Below are positions 23,801-33,878 of a DNA stretch of 64,000 nucleotides, piece after piece. This DNA comes from Isochrysis galbana (Eukaryota; Haptophyta; Isochrysidales; Isochrysidaceae), in the NCBI GenBank assembly GCA_018136815.1, contig CM030932.1:3150614-3214613 (forward strand), given 5' to 3'. Made by a program: the position numbers and the translations under genes. Under the pieces are notes generated by a model. The model searched no databases and was not told where the DNA came from. It worked only from the letters and a program-made list of their open reading frames with translations. Position 1 is the first letter of the stretch, and each line of letters starts with the position of its first letter.

Positions 23801-24735
23801 GTATGTATCGTCTTTTTGAGTCTGTTAGCTAGGATCCTGGCGAGGATTTTGTAGTCCGTTTGGAGCAACGTTATTGGTCTATAATTCCTCGGGTCCCTGG
23901 CGTCCCCTTTTTTATAGAGCAGGGCTATATCACCCGAGCACGTGTCCTCCGGTAATGCCCCCGACCGGTAGGCTTCGTGAAACATGTCCATCAGGCGCGG
24001 GGCCACAAGCTTTTCAAAGCTCTGGTAGAACTCCATTGGTATGCCATCTGGTCCCGTGGATTTGCCTTTCGCCATTTGTCGTATAGCCCTAATGATCTCC
24101 GAGTATCCGATGGGCTTGTCCAAGAAGGACCTATGACTCGTCGGTATCTGACGTTGCCTTAGCGCGTGAAGGAGGGGCTCCGCGCCTTGAGAGATCTTTT
24201 CGCTGAAAAGCCATACATAGTAGCCCCGTAACGAGGCCAGAATCGCGGTGTCGTCGGTTGCTACGTTGTCTTCATCTAGGGCCGGTTGCGGGTCTTCCCA
24301 TCTCACTCCAGCGTACATCGCCGGGATGTCGCCGCTAGCGTGTCTAGGCGTGAATCTCTTAAAAAATTGCTTTGTAACAAGCTCTTCCGCCCTTATGATT
24401 TTCTCCGCTAATGACGGGGCGGGTGAGAAGGTGCGTCTTTTGTCGACTACTTTGCGGTTTAGTTCCGCTATGATGTCCGACCGGGTCGTCCCGGGGGTCG
24501 CCCCCATTTGGGCTTTTCTAGCATCCGCCACCGCGTCGATTTCCGCTTGCGCGTACCTCTGTCGTCTGCGAAGCTCAACCGCCTTCGCGAGGAGTATCGA
24601 AGATACCTTCCTTTTGGATTCCGTCCAAGTGGTTAACTTGTCCCCTTCGTGGCATCCGGGGAGATAGCCGCTGGAGCGAGCCCTTATTGTCACCTTTTGG
24701 TACCAGAATCCGATCCTTCCCCCCGCGCGGAGTAC
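20899..24735 (-). mobile_element. LINE copy A, 5'-truncated
   Basis: Sense strand is minus. The 3' end is at 20899, where the sense strand ends aagaagattttttttt, a T-run rather than the usual A-tail. A 3' UTR of about 300 bases precedes the coding region. The 5' side lacks ORF1 and the endonuclease, starting in the endonuclease-RT linker near 24735. The copy is about 98% identical in protein to copy B over 774 shared residues. It sits directly against the left inverted arm; I could not find its target duplication. Confidence 0.9.
21202..24735 (-). CDS. LINE reverse transcriptase (ORF2 C-terminal part)
   Basis: About 1177 residues belong to the element; the formal frame runs to 24855 but its first 40 or so residues come from flanking DNA. 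RT signatures in order: KGKSTGPDGIPMEF, RPITLLQTDYKILARILANR, LAIDWEKAFDRVSW (catalytic Asp), GMPQGCPLSPLAF and the QFADDTQI active site. The C-terminal region has a zinc-knuckle-like motif CRFCGIAPESSTHLASC (C-x2-C-x8-H-x4-C), typical of L1/Tx1- and I-type elements. The frame has no internal stop. Its function was target-primed reverse transcription of its own RNA; without the endonuclease this copy is not autonomous. Confidence 0.92.
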   Translation of the reverse strand, partial: VLRAGGRIGFWYQKVTIRARSSGYLPGCHEGDKLTTWTESKRKVSSILLAKAVELRRRQRYAQAEIDAVADARKAQMGATPGTTRSDIIAELNRKVVDKRRTFSPAPSLAEKIIRAEELVTKQFFKRFTPRHASGDIPAMYAGVRWEDPQPALDEDNVATDDTAILASLRGYYVWLFSEKISQGAEPLLHALRQRQIPTSHRSFLDKPIGYSEIIRAIRQMAKGKSTGPDGIPMEFYQSFEKLVAPRLMDMFHEAYRSGALPEDTCSGDIALLYKKGDARDPRNYRPITLLQTDYKILARILANRLKKTIHTIISKEQVGFVPRRMIGEATHLLKLVQAYLDDADEEGLALAIDWEKAFDRVSWDYSHKAIQALGFGPGYSRWLTLLTNADSLPIRWIKANGRRSNPFTIHCGMPQGCPLSPLAFLLVAEGLTRLVNADPEMKGITIGPRELRLSQFADDTQILASSFESLERAMHILESYGTATGARVNKNKSILIRMGSLTGAQVPETLAYLKTLGEGEYATILGVPFWEGLENDSFWEKLYAKLKKKVATWRGLKSLSIHGRTLLVNFIIYGTPRYWLSTSTPPAWFMEAIDSDVQTILWDRSPRLQADELGSSQEGRKWITLPAYPRVGTSEDGPLLGVGLLPMAEHTRALQAIWIVRYLNPSMAEWKIVLDQWFSRTPLGRAAVFSKVDSKSLTASIRGNNTLPAFWKHALENFRRINFLRGEITREGTQGSPIWHNLFHKPPAIHHSHRSKWESLQTVIVHNTINPDTGDVYTMEECAAYLPDGERWIRHRGNYISVGPFLKSWGKISEWTRSRLIHTTFDYMNLLRKQAKTPPPAPEEQEIVPQEDPDAHDLGEILVDIDHNFYLRRRGDYHKVQLNVMGEPHIHERISPQLLPDELYTPLKWGRAYDGPAETAYPLPQEYMLNGTRTTLEDVSVRDLTKAFLALRKTKTQKSTLKWEKRLPVLSGKWKQISQLYKYNFLTPRDSYLHFKHVLHRRLATANRFADDPTCRFCGIAPESSTHLASCIATEPIFEFIEGLLGISLRPGSETAQRLFCYQVDRPHPSSGYLGILAWRYILTDFYNIQYGNADGRSVRSILRAILARYHLLVTAKVGFFQRLKKQRENMGLHAPSNKHIKKLISPLYTVDKEFNLGTSEDLLQAARGLDIRNIT

Positions 24736-26130
24736 AATACATATGAGAAAAAGTAAAAAGACGCCACTCGCTATGCTGCTCTGCGCTGCGCGCTGGCCAC
24801 TCCTTGCCCCACCCCCCACCCCCTCCTGGCCCTGCCCATGGACCCCACCGCGCATTACAATGCCGCTCTGCGTGAGCTGGCCGTCGCGCGAGTGCGGCAG
24901 TTCCGGAGCGATCGCCGCCTGCGCGGCCGCCCGCCCGCGCCCGAGCCCATGATGGCCGCCCTTGCGTTCACCCAGTCCGCCCTACGCCTGCCCCAGCACC
25001 GTGACCGCCTCCTGCAGCTGCTCCCTAAGGGCAATGAGGAAGGAGGCAGACCGGCGGCAGGCGCGGCGGAGGAGACGACTTCGGAGACGCTGACGGGCTG
25101 AGGCCCGTCAGCAGAGGAAGGCGGGCAGGCGGGCTTGAGCGAGGGCGAGGACGGCGGCGAAAGAGACATCGAGCGAGCGGCGAGAGGCGAGGGTGAGTGA
25201 GAGGAGGGCTGTGTTGGCAGGGGCTGGTGAGGCGAGGCGAATTTGTAGGGTACGAGTGTTACGAGAGCGAGAGCGACGAGAGCGAGAGCGACGGATGACG
25301 ACTGACGACAGGACGTCGGATCCAACGATGCTAAGGCACCGACTCACGAACACACCAGAATCATTCACCCAAACCAAGCAAAACATGAAATAACCGAGAC
25401 CCCACATCGCCGGTAACTCTCAAACACGTCGCGAGAGACGGAGAGAGAGAGCGAGAGAGAGAGAGAGAGAATCCAAAGCGATGGTCGGAGCGTGTCTTCG
25501 CTTTGGATTTTCCCACCAAGGCGGAAAGTCGAAGAGGAACGTTATGTCGCGCAACCGCGGCGATCACACTGGATACAGATCGCAGCGAGGAGCGAGGTAT
25601 CCTTGCAATCGAAGAAATCTTGCTGTTGAGCATGGACCTTCTAGACGTTTCTATCGAGCAACCCTGAGTAGCAACCAAGGGAGGAGAAAACCAAAAACCA
25701 ACGGGACCAAGGGCTTTCATGCAACTTGCATCAAGGAGAAGGATAACCAAAATCCAAAGCAGCGAATCTAAATCAATCTCCAAGGGGAGATGGCAAACCA
25801 AGGACCAAGGAGAAAGATTCCCTCACCCAAGCAGCGAACCTAGATCGATCTCCAAGGGGAGATGGCAAACCAAACCTGATTGCCCCCAGAAGCAGTTAAA
25901 GACACGCGGGGAGATAGCGAATCAAACCTTTTTGCGAGGCGCCTGGGAGGAAGAAAGGTGGGGTAACTTCCCTTCTCTTCGAGAGAAAGAGAGAGGGCGC
26001 TCCACAACCCTAGATCCTAGGCGTCCACGCGAAGTTTTTGACCGAGAACGAGAACGAGAGAATTATAACAATAAATACCGAACGAAGAGAAGAGAGAAGC
26101 CTAACGAGCGTCGATTCGCGAATGCGACAC
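24736..26130 (-). repeat. Dispersed repeat R1, copy 2 (reverse orientation)
   Basis: It is the reverse complement of 9425-10780, without the MITE found there, so it supplies the empty site near 25957. Internal blocks caaggggagatggcaaacc repeat at 25781 and 25853. The plus strand carries a small frame at 24838-25101 (87 residues, MDPTAHYNAALREL) preceded by a CT-rich stretch; its C-terminal part is shared with copy 1. It recognises no family. Confidence 0.6.
24838..25101 (+). CDS. Small conserved frame within repeat R1
   Basis: 87 residues, Arg/Ala/Leu-rich, predicted helical (LRELAVARVRQFRSDRRLRG). The last 25 or so residues are kept in the R1 copy at 10.7 kb. No known domain. It may be a coding piece of the R1 element or chance. 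Confidence 0.25.
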   Translation: MDPTAHYNAALRELAVARVRQFRSDRRLRGRPPAPEPMMAALAFTQSALRLPQHRDRLLQLLPKGNEEGGRPAAGAAEETTSETLTG

Positions 26131-26268
26131 CATCAGCAGACATCGTCACCTCAAACAGCAGAATATCAGCATATCAGCTGATATCAGTCACATGTGTCTT
26201 TGCTGTAAATGTAAATACGACAAATCGCCACTCCCTGACGATAACTGATCCCTATGCGGCTCAGGTAA

Positions 26269-26629
26269 TTGTATCCTTGCATTGAGTGGTGCTGGGCACG
26301 AGTTCGAACCTCAGTGCATTTATTGTCCGCAAGTTTTGCTTTGGCTGTAGAAAGTGAAGGGGACTGCATGTTTTGTTTTTCTCCCCGTTCCAAGCTGCTG
26401 ACAACGGATAACTGACATCAGTTGTCAGCTCGAGGTGAACTGATACTACGCGCAAAACGCCTATTTTAACGCGCAAAACGCCTATATTAACAGTAGAAGC
26501 ACAGTTATAATGGTAAAATTGTCATTTTAAGCCTAGAAGTGGTGTGTATCCTGGTCTGGGGCTCCCCCAGATACAGTAGATACAGCTGTATCTGGCCCCT
26601 CCCCCAGATACAGTATCCTGTATCTCCCA
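26269..26629 (-). repeat. 361-bp inverted-repeat arm, right
   Basis: Reverse complement of 20538-20898. Beyond its inner end the sequence runs aattacctgagccgc, unlike the LINE tail that abuts the left arm. The two arms enclose 5.4 kb holding LINE A and R1 copy 2. Confidence 0.85.
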
Positions 26630-26979
26630 TAATCTAGGGGCATGTACGAGGGTTAAGGGCAACGGGCAAAAGGGGAAAGGGGAAGGACTGGGCTGCTAGG
26701 AGCTTGGCTACCCACGGAGCTCTTTACTCGTAGATACACCAGGACACCCCGCGCTCCCTCCAGCGGGTTGCCCCCCCTTTCGGTATCTTCCAGGTTGACG
26801 TGGAGCTCCGCCGCGAGGCCGCGCGCTGCCCGCCGCCGCCGCCGCCCCCGCCCTCTCCCCCCCCCTCCCCGCTTCTCACATCCCTCTACTCCCGTTCCCT
26901 TTCTTCTCTCTCTTCCCCCCTCTCCCACCCCCCCTCTCCCCTCTCCTCGCCCACCAAGGGCGCCCCGAGGCCCCCCCCG

Positions 26980-26983
26980 CAGC

Positions 26984-27034
<51 letters not shown>

Positions 27035-27215
27035 TCTCTCTCTCTCTCTCTCTCTCCCCTCTCACCCTCCCCCCCCCCCCTCTCTCCCCCCTCCTCCCTC
27101 CCTCCCCTCGCCCTCTCTCCCTCCCTCCCTCCCCTCCTCTTCCCTCTCTTCTCGCCTCTTTCTTTCTCTTTCTCCGCCCCCATCTCCCCTCTCCCCTCCT
27201 CTCTCCTCTCTCGGG
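26980..27215 (+). repeat. CT-rich tract before SEC61
   Basis: Nearly pure pyrimidine from about 26860 to 27215, including a (CT)n block with TTT interruptions at 26985-27060, ending 5 bases before the start codon. Confidence 0.85.
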
Positions 27216-27219
27216 GAAG

Positions 27220-29592
27220 ATGGCGTCCTTCGGCAAGTTCCGCTTCCTCACGCTGATCAAGCCGGTGCTGCACATCCTGCCCGAGGTGGCACCGCCTGAC
27301 CGCAAGATCCCGTTCAAGGTGTCCGCCCAACACGCCCACGCACAGAGACCGCGCCGAGGGAGGCGCAGGCAGAGAAGGAAAGGGGGGGGGGAGGCGGGAG
27401 ACAGAGAGAAGAGAAGAGAGAGTGAGAGAGAGGGAGGGAGGGAGAGGGAGACAGGGAGGGAGGAGGGGAGCTTGGGGAGCCGACAGCGCTCATCGACCCG
27501 TTTGCACCAAGCCCCGCCTCTTCTCTGCCGCGTACGCGTCCCCGCTCTCGACAGCCGCTTCCATCTGCGGGAATCAGCGGCCACTGCCCTGTGCACACAG
27601 AGCTGCCGCATCCCAAAGCTCTGCGGCGCAGGACTCGCTCGGCATCGCGCCGCAGACTTTGTATCGGAAGGATGATATGACGTCGTATGCTTCTGCTCCC
27701 CGTCCCTGTCGCAGGAGAAGATCCTCTGGACCGCGATCACGCTCTTCATCTTCTTGGTCTGCTGCCAAATCCCGATTTATGGCGCCAAGACCAACAAGTC
27801 GACTGACCCCTTCTACTGGATGCGCGTCCTGCTCGCTGCCAACCGCGGCACCCTCATGGAGCTCGGTGCGTGCTCGATTCGTGGCGCTAGATTGCGCGAC
27901 GGCGATGGGGTCGGCCGGTTGGGGAAGGTGTGAGCGAGGGGGGAGGGGGGGGTTGAGGGAACCGATGGCGCCATAGCGTGGGCAAAAAGTGTTCGCACAG
28001 TTCATCTCGGAGGTGGTGATGCGATGATCACACCGCCTTGTGGTCATGACGGCGGCGCACTACCGAGTGGGGTGGCGTACCCCCACCCGCGCCTTGCCGC
28101 GCGCTCGGCCAAGTAAAGAGCGAGCAGGATGAGCGTTTGCAGCAGATGCTGCACATTCTGTTATTGGGCCGGACGGGTCCGGGCACAGCATCGCGCGCGA
28201 CGCTCGTGTGCGCATGTGGCGCAACAGGGCACGGGTGGCCGAGGCCCCCCTGACTCTTCTTGCGCACCGCTCTTCTAGACCGGCGTTGCAATTGTGATCG
28301 TATGGCGCATCGACGGCCTCCCCTCCCCTCGCCCTTGAGTGTGACTGCGATCGCTCAGAGTTTGTGCGGACTCACACCGCCTTCGAACGTGATCCTCAGG
28401 CATCTCGCCAATCATCACCTCGGGCCTCGTGATGCAGCTGCTCGCGGGCTCGAAGATCATCGACGTTGATCAGGGTCTCAAGGAGGACCGCGCACTCTTC
28501 AACGGCGCGCAAAAGCTCTTCGGCATCCTCATCACCATTGGCGAGGCTGTCGCCTACGTCATCTCTGGCATGTATGGCGACGTGCGCGAGCTCGGCGCTG
28601 GCAATTCCATCCTCATCATCATGCAGCTCTTTGTCGCTGGAATCGTCGTCATCATCCTCGATGAACTCCTGCAAAAGGGCTACGGCCTCGGCTCGGGCAT
28701 CTCGCTCTTCATTGCCACCAACATCTGCGAGACCATCGTCTGGAAGGCCTTCTCGCCCACCACCATCAACACTGGCCGTGGCACTGAGTTCGAGGGCGCG
28801 CTCGTCGCCCTCTTCCACCTCGTCCTCTCGCGCAAGGACAAGTTCAAGGCGCTCAAGGAGGCCTTCTACCGCCAAAACCTGCCCAACGTGACCAACATCA
28901 TGGCCACCGTCCTCGTCTTCCTCGTCGTCATCTACTTTCAGGGCTTCCGCGTCGACCTGCCGGTCAAGTACCGCTCGCAGCGCGGCATGCAGGCCACCTA
29001 CCCGATCAAGCTCTTCTACACCTCGAACATGCCCATCATCCTCCAGACCGCCCTGGTCTCCAACCTCTACTTCGTCTCGCAGCTGCTCTACAAGCGCTTT
29101 CCTCACAACTTCCTCGTCGGCCTCTTCGGCAAGTGGCGGGACGAGGAGACTGCTGGCCCGATGCAGCAGCAGCCCGTCTCCGGCATCGTGTACTACATCT
29201 CGCCGCCCAACTCGCTCTCGGAGGTGCTCGACGACCCCCTCCGAGCCGTCCTCTACTTCGCCTTTGTGCTAGTCGCGTGCGCGCTCTTCTCCAAGACGTG
29301 GATCGAGGTGTCGGGCTCCTCCGCCAAGGACGTCGCCAAGCAGCTCCGCGACCAGCAGATGGTCATGAAGGGACACCGCGACTCGTCGCTCGCCAAGGAG
29401 CTCAACCGCTACATCCCCACCGCCGCCGCCTTTGGTGGGATGTGCATCGGTGCGCTCACCGTTGCCGCCGACTTCATGGGCGCTATCGGCTCGGGTACTG
29501 GTATCCTCCTCGCCGTCACCACCATCTACCAGTATTTCGAGATGTTTGTGAAGGAGAATGGCCAAGACTCTGCCCTCTCCGTCTTCTTCTAG
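27220..29592 (+). CDS. SEC61A: SEC61 alpha, ER protein-translocation channel
   Basis: Exons 27220-27318, 27715-27865 and 28400-29592, giving 480 residues (human 476). The N-terminus ([25 protein letters not shown]) and exon 2 ([40 protein letters not shown]) match SEC61 alpha closely. Exon 3 continues [20 protein letters not shown] and [11 protein letters not shown], and ends in the conserved multi-pass region ([38 protein letters not shown]). It forms the channel with SEC61 beta and gamma in the ER membrane, and in secondary-plastid algae also serves entry of plastid proteins. Intron 1 is GA-rich (27376-27478), opposite to the CT tract before the ATG. Confidence 0.97.
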
Positions 29593-30648
29593 GCATGACG
29601 AGCTACCCATCCCGCTGGCCGCCAACCAAACGCCAGTTTGGGGCGGGCGCTCGCTTCGCCGGCCCCATGGGTTCTCTCCACCGAGGGCACCCTTGTGCGG
29701 CGGAAGGGATGGGGGGGGGGGCTCGATGAGGCACCCTCTCAGCGGCACGGCAATTAGGGAAGTGGGTTGTTCATCGGACACACTCCTCCGGGCCCTCGTG
29801 GCTCGACCGGGAAATCTGTTGTCGCGTGGGCAACTGGTGCGCCGGCACGCATCGGGCTGCGTGCGGGGCTACTACGCATCGCAGAAAACCACGGAGGCCG
29901 GTGCACGGCGCCTGAAGCCTTGGTGGAAGCAGTGGTTTCATGAGGCACCATGCCGGTGACGTCGCCACAAGCGGGGTTTGGACTCAAAGACAAGGGATCG
30001 CGTGGGCGCTCTCGACCAGCTGCGCGCGCAACCGCTAATTTTTTGACAGCGGACCGGGCATGCGCTCCTGCGTGATCGGCTCTGGCGCGGGGAAGTATTG
30101 CCAGCGTTTTGACAGGCCGCACGTTGCGTGGAGTAGGGCGAGCTCGAGGGTCGATGTGTCATGTGAGGTCAAGCTTCACACGGGGACACAGTCGAATGAG
30201 CGGTCGGCCCAGGAGCAGAGCCGAGCTGCGGGTCCGAGAGTAGGGGAGGCGCGTGCAGCGAGTGATGTGGCCCTGGCCGCATGGACATCGTTATTATTGT
30301 CTAGCTGTGGCAAGCTCACGGCGGCTGCGTAAAGGCCAACGTTGGGCCTAGGTGGGAAGCGTCAGCGTGCTGGGTTGGATTCATCGTGGAAGGTCGAAAT
30401 CATGTTGGTGTCTGCGCAGACTGAGTGAGTTCGGTGGCCGCCTCCCTGCGGCCGCCCTGTTGTTGTTTGCTGCGTTATCGTGTCGCTCATCAGCCTGTCG
30501 GTCCTCATACGCCATCATGTTAGGGCTGCCGTCTCTGACGCGTGCGCCCTGCTGATTGGTAGGTGTGCTTGCGTCTGCATGTGCTTGTATGCTTAGTAGT
30601 CTTGAAACGACGTGCAGCATGCACATCATTAGTAGTACCACTACACAA
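29593..30648. other. Intergenic, no gene recognised
   Basis: Follows SEC61. Moderately GC-rich with no repeat or domain-bearing frame that I can identify. Confidence 0.5.
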
Positions 30649-31276
30649 TTACTTTGAAAAAATCTTGAAGGTGACTGCTACGCCACTACTTGCACTTGCG
30701 CTCCCTTGCACTAGGATCCCCGCTTGACATCGCCCTGGCCCCACCCCCACTCTCCTTTCCGCTCCCCCCCTCGTTCCTTTTTCATCGGTTTCGGGGGTCG
30801 ACCCATGTGCGCTACTTTGGGTCGGGCGCTGGGGGAGGGGGGGCGGCTGGCCTATTGGCTTCTGGGTGAGCGGCGACGCGTTCCAGTGCGCCCTGTTGTA
30901 CACGGGAACGACCCTGTTAGCACACAGGCTGATGCTATATCGCCTGCGGCAGTGTCTGCAGCGAAGGCAAACGGTCAGCCCCCAAGACCCATACGTCAAC
31001 GATGAGGGGGGCGACTCGTCAGGCACGAGGCTCTCCTTCTTGCGGCAGCCTGAGCACGCAAGGGACGCGCAGATGCTGGAGGCGAGCATCTGCCCATTCA
31101 CCAGATACTGCTGGTTGGGCCCATTCACCACGGGAGACGGTTGCAACTGCTGTTGTGATACCTCCTTGCGCAGCCCCCCTGTCCCTCCCGGGGAGCCAAA
31201 GTCCATGGGAGCTTTGGGCACCCGGCGCCGCCCCGCCGGGGCGTGCTCAGGCGGGGGCAAGGGGGCGGAGGGGACG
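30649..31276 (-). CDS. Hypothetical frame with two Cys-x2-Cys pairs
   Basis: An open minus-strand frame of about 203 residues. The stretch LVNGQMLASSICASLACSGC, with CLRCRHCRRRY 30 residues later, has a zinc-ribbon-like C-x2-C ... C-x2-C layout. No family is recognised. The frame runs up to the target duplication of the MITE at 31285, so any gene here may have been cut. Exon limits are unknown; it may be non-coding. Confidence 0.25.
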
Positions 31277-31284
31277 GGGGGCTC

Positions 31285-31869
31285 TAGGGCCTGACAAGAG
31301 TTGCCGGCAACTTTTTGAGCAACTTTGGGGTGTTTGAGAGGGCGAGCAACTTTTGAGCAACTTTAAGGGCCACAGGCAACATTGAGAAACTCGAGCAACT
31401 TACCTAGCAACTTACCCATAGATAGGCCCGTTAGAGGAGCAACCTACCCCTCCTAGATCTATAGATAGGCCGAGCGTGCAACTTTAACTTTAACCCCTCT
31501 GCCTCTTCTTATTCACATAAACATCGGTGGATCGATAGAAGAGCACCTACTTGCGGAACGCCCTCCTCCCCTCTGCCTCTTCTTATTCACATAAACATCA
31601 TTCATGTTTATGTATGAAAAGTGCATGGGTTCTAACTAACGCCCGCCGCGCCGCTATCCTGTTCCCTGCAGTGTTCCGAGCATTCCCTCTCGCCGCGCTG
31701 ACGCCCGGCAGCACGCGGCGCGGCGATCGCGGCGCAATGAACAATGAACGAGCAACTCCGAGCAACTTCGAGCAACTCTGCGAGCAACTTTGCCCCTTTT
31801 GGGGCCTATTTCGAGCAACTTTTGCGAGCAACTTTGGGGGTCTGAGCGAGCAACTCTTGTCAGGCCCTA
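31285..31869. mobile_element. 585-bp hAT-type MITE
   Basis: Perfect 20-bp terminal inverted repeats start tagggcctgacaagagttgc at 31285 and mirror at 31850-31869. The 8-bp gggggctc flanks both sides (31277-31284, 31870-31877). TIRs beginning TAGGG and 8-bp duplications are hAT hallmarks. About ten gagcaact(tt) motifs cluster near both ends, the expected layout for transposase binding. The interior has no transposase frame and a doubled tgcctcttcttattcacata. Confidence 0.9.
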
Positions 31870-31964
31870 GGGGGCTCTTGACGGATCCGAGGTTACCACT
31901 ACCTCAGATGGGGACAGAGGGGACGGAAGGGAAGCGGCGAGAGGCGCGGCGGTAGTTGGGGGGT

Positions 31965-32205
31965 GGCCAATGACGGGCTGGACCACCTAATCAGCAGAGA
32001 AAGGCGGGAGGACGGGCTTGGGCGAGGGCGAGCGCGACGACGGAGCGGACATGGCTGGGCGGATCGGGATGGATAGGCTGAGGCTGAGGGAGTGGTGAGG
32101 TTTGGTATTGAGGTAGTGTTGAGAACGAGGGACGAGAACGGGAACGAGAACGAGAACGAGAGCGACGAACGAAGAACGACAGACGACAGACGGTCAGAGT
32201 CCGAT
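31965..32205 (-). repeat. Dispersed repeat R1, partial copy 3
   Basis: Diverged match to the part of R1 with aaaggcggg, gggcttgggcgagggcgag, then gaacgagaacgag and the acgacagacgac block. It ends in unrelated sequence near 32205. Confidence 0.5.
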
Positions 32206-33221
32206 GGACCAACGAGATGACACTACACTCGCGTCAACACTCTCCACACTAACGTATCCTTATCACGGAACGCACAGGAACCTGCTGACAGACCGAACAA
32301 GGAAGAGAATGCCGACAAGAGAGCGACGGGGCGACGGACAATCCGACGGGGGCGACAGTTACGCACAAGAATAAGGAGGGAATCTTTCGAAGCAACCCTT
32401 AAGTGAGTTGATGAAGACCGAAGTAAAATAGCGCCACGGTATAATCCAACGGCCAACACCTGAGGGGGAATCAGGGTCACACATGGGGGCGGTTCCTTGC
32501 ACCGGCGATACCTGAACGCGCGACTTAGCCTAAAAACGCGAGGAGCACGCAAGGAGAAGGAGGTCAGCAAGGTGAAGGTGAGGGGCAAGCAGGCGACAAG
32601 GGAGGCGACAAAGGAGGCGAGGGCAACAAGGGCGAATGGACGAATGTAGGACCCTGCGACGGTGACTAGTGGCTAGCCTGCAAGGAGGGAACATAGAAAC
32701 GCAAACAACTTCTAAAACAAAAAGGTCGATCGCGGATGCGACAGCTCTGTGCTTTGTGGCCCATCTTCTGCTTCAGCTTCAGCCCTGGCTCCCACAACCG
32801 CTGCTGGCGCAGGGTTGGCCACCTCTGCGTTGCGCGCTTGCGCAGAGTGCGCGGGCTCCTCCTCTCTCCCCCCCGTGCTCTCCGTGGCGCCGGTGCTGGA
32901 GGCGGGGGCCCTGGCCCTAGCACCCACCGCATACGGCATACGGCGGATGCCCCCTCTGGAAGCCCCGCCCGCCCACCTTCCCCCGGCGCCCCATCCCCCT
33001 CTCCCTCTGCGCTCCGCCTCGCTCGCTCGCCCCCCCCCCCCCCCCCCTCCGCAACACCTCCCAGAAAACCTTTAGAACCACCTTAAGAAATTATTATACT
33101 AGTACTACTATTATTATCAACAACGGAAGATACGAGTAGAGTAGAGCTAGGTATACTCTACTACTAGTATACTCTATTAAGATGGAGAGAGAGTGGGAGA
33201 GGTGCGGCGAGGTGCGCTCGA
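32206..33221. other. Intergenic with a short motif shared with 43.1 kb
   Basis: No gene recognised. Bases 32710-32743 (cttctaaaacaaaaaggtcg, then atcgcggatgcgac) recur with one change at 43084-43117. A C-run lies at 33030-33047. AT-rich sequence at 33085-33180 precedes the next gene. Confidence 0.45.
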
Positions 33222-33878
33222 ATGGGCTCCTCGCGCCTCCTCGCTCTGCTCAGCCTCTGCGGGACCGCCTCCGCGCTGCAGCCGTGCGTCGTGCCTGGGC
33301 GGGCGCAGATAGCTCGCTCGCGTTCGCCCATTGCCCTCCTCCCACCGACTCACGCATCGAGCGCGCTTCTTGGAGGAGTGGTGGTCGATACAATTCTCGA
33401 TGTGGGCGTCTACTCTCTCCTTGCGGGAGTCGTTGCTCTCACGCTCTACTCGGTGCGTCACGAGCCGTAAGCACGGCGCAAGCCCAGACAGAGCCAAGCA
33501 GTGCTGCAGTGTTCTCTCACCACCTCACACCGCGCACCTCCACCGCTCCGCTCGGCCTGGCAGGTCTTTGTCACTGTGGACGAGGGCAACCGTAAGGCCG
33601 GGGGCTGGCAGAAGCGGGAGGGAGAGGACGAGATGGATGTGCTGCCTCGCTACGGCGAGAATGTGCCCACGGACGTGGAGTCGCGTCTTCGTTCTGGGGC
33701 GGTCTACGATCCGGTGAAGGACGAGTGGACCTTCAAGGAGCAGCCTGCTGCGAAGACCATGTCGAGCTCCAGCTCCAAGGCTAGTTCTGCCAGTGCTGAT
33801 TTCAATCGCTACGAGCGACGGGCCAGGTCCAAAGCCAAGGCGCGAGAGAAGGCCAAGTCGAAGAAAAATGGTCGGTGA
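33222..33878 (+). CDS. Small membrane protein with plastid-type leader
   Basis: Two exons, 33222-33452 and 33564-33878, phase 0, giving 181 residues. The N-terminus is signal-peptide-like (SSRLLALLSLCGTASAL); ASA-LQ resembles the signal-peptide junction of bipartite plastid leaders, though these usually have Phe after the junction. A basic, Ser-rich segment follows. One membrane segment comes next (VDTILDVGVYSLLAGVVALTLYS), then a soluble tail (VTVDEGNRKAGGWQKREGED) with a Lys/Ala-rich end. I do not recognise the family; a plastid-membrane location is inferred. Confidence 0.7.

Noticed and set aside
22480-24667. Plus-strand frames inside LINE A, repeated in LINE B
   Set aside because: Shadows of the RT reading frame; their conservation only reflects the copies' identity.
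26653-27749. Minus-strand frames over SEC61 exon 1
   Set aside because: They are the complement of CT tracts and exon 1; SEC61 residues are clear on the plus strand.
30060-30641. Short frames between SEC61 and the 31-kb MITE
   Set aside because: No motif and overlapping frames on both strands; nothing supports a gene.
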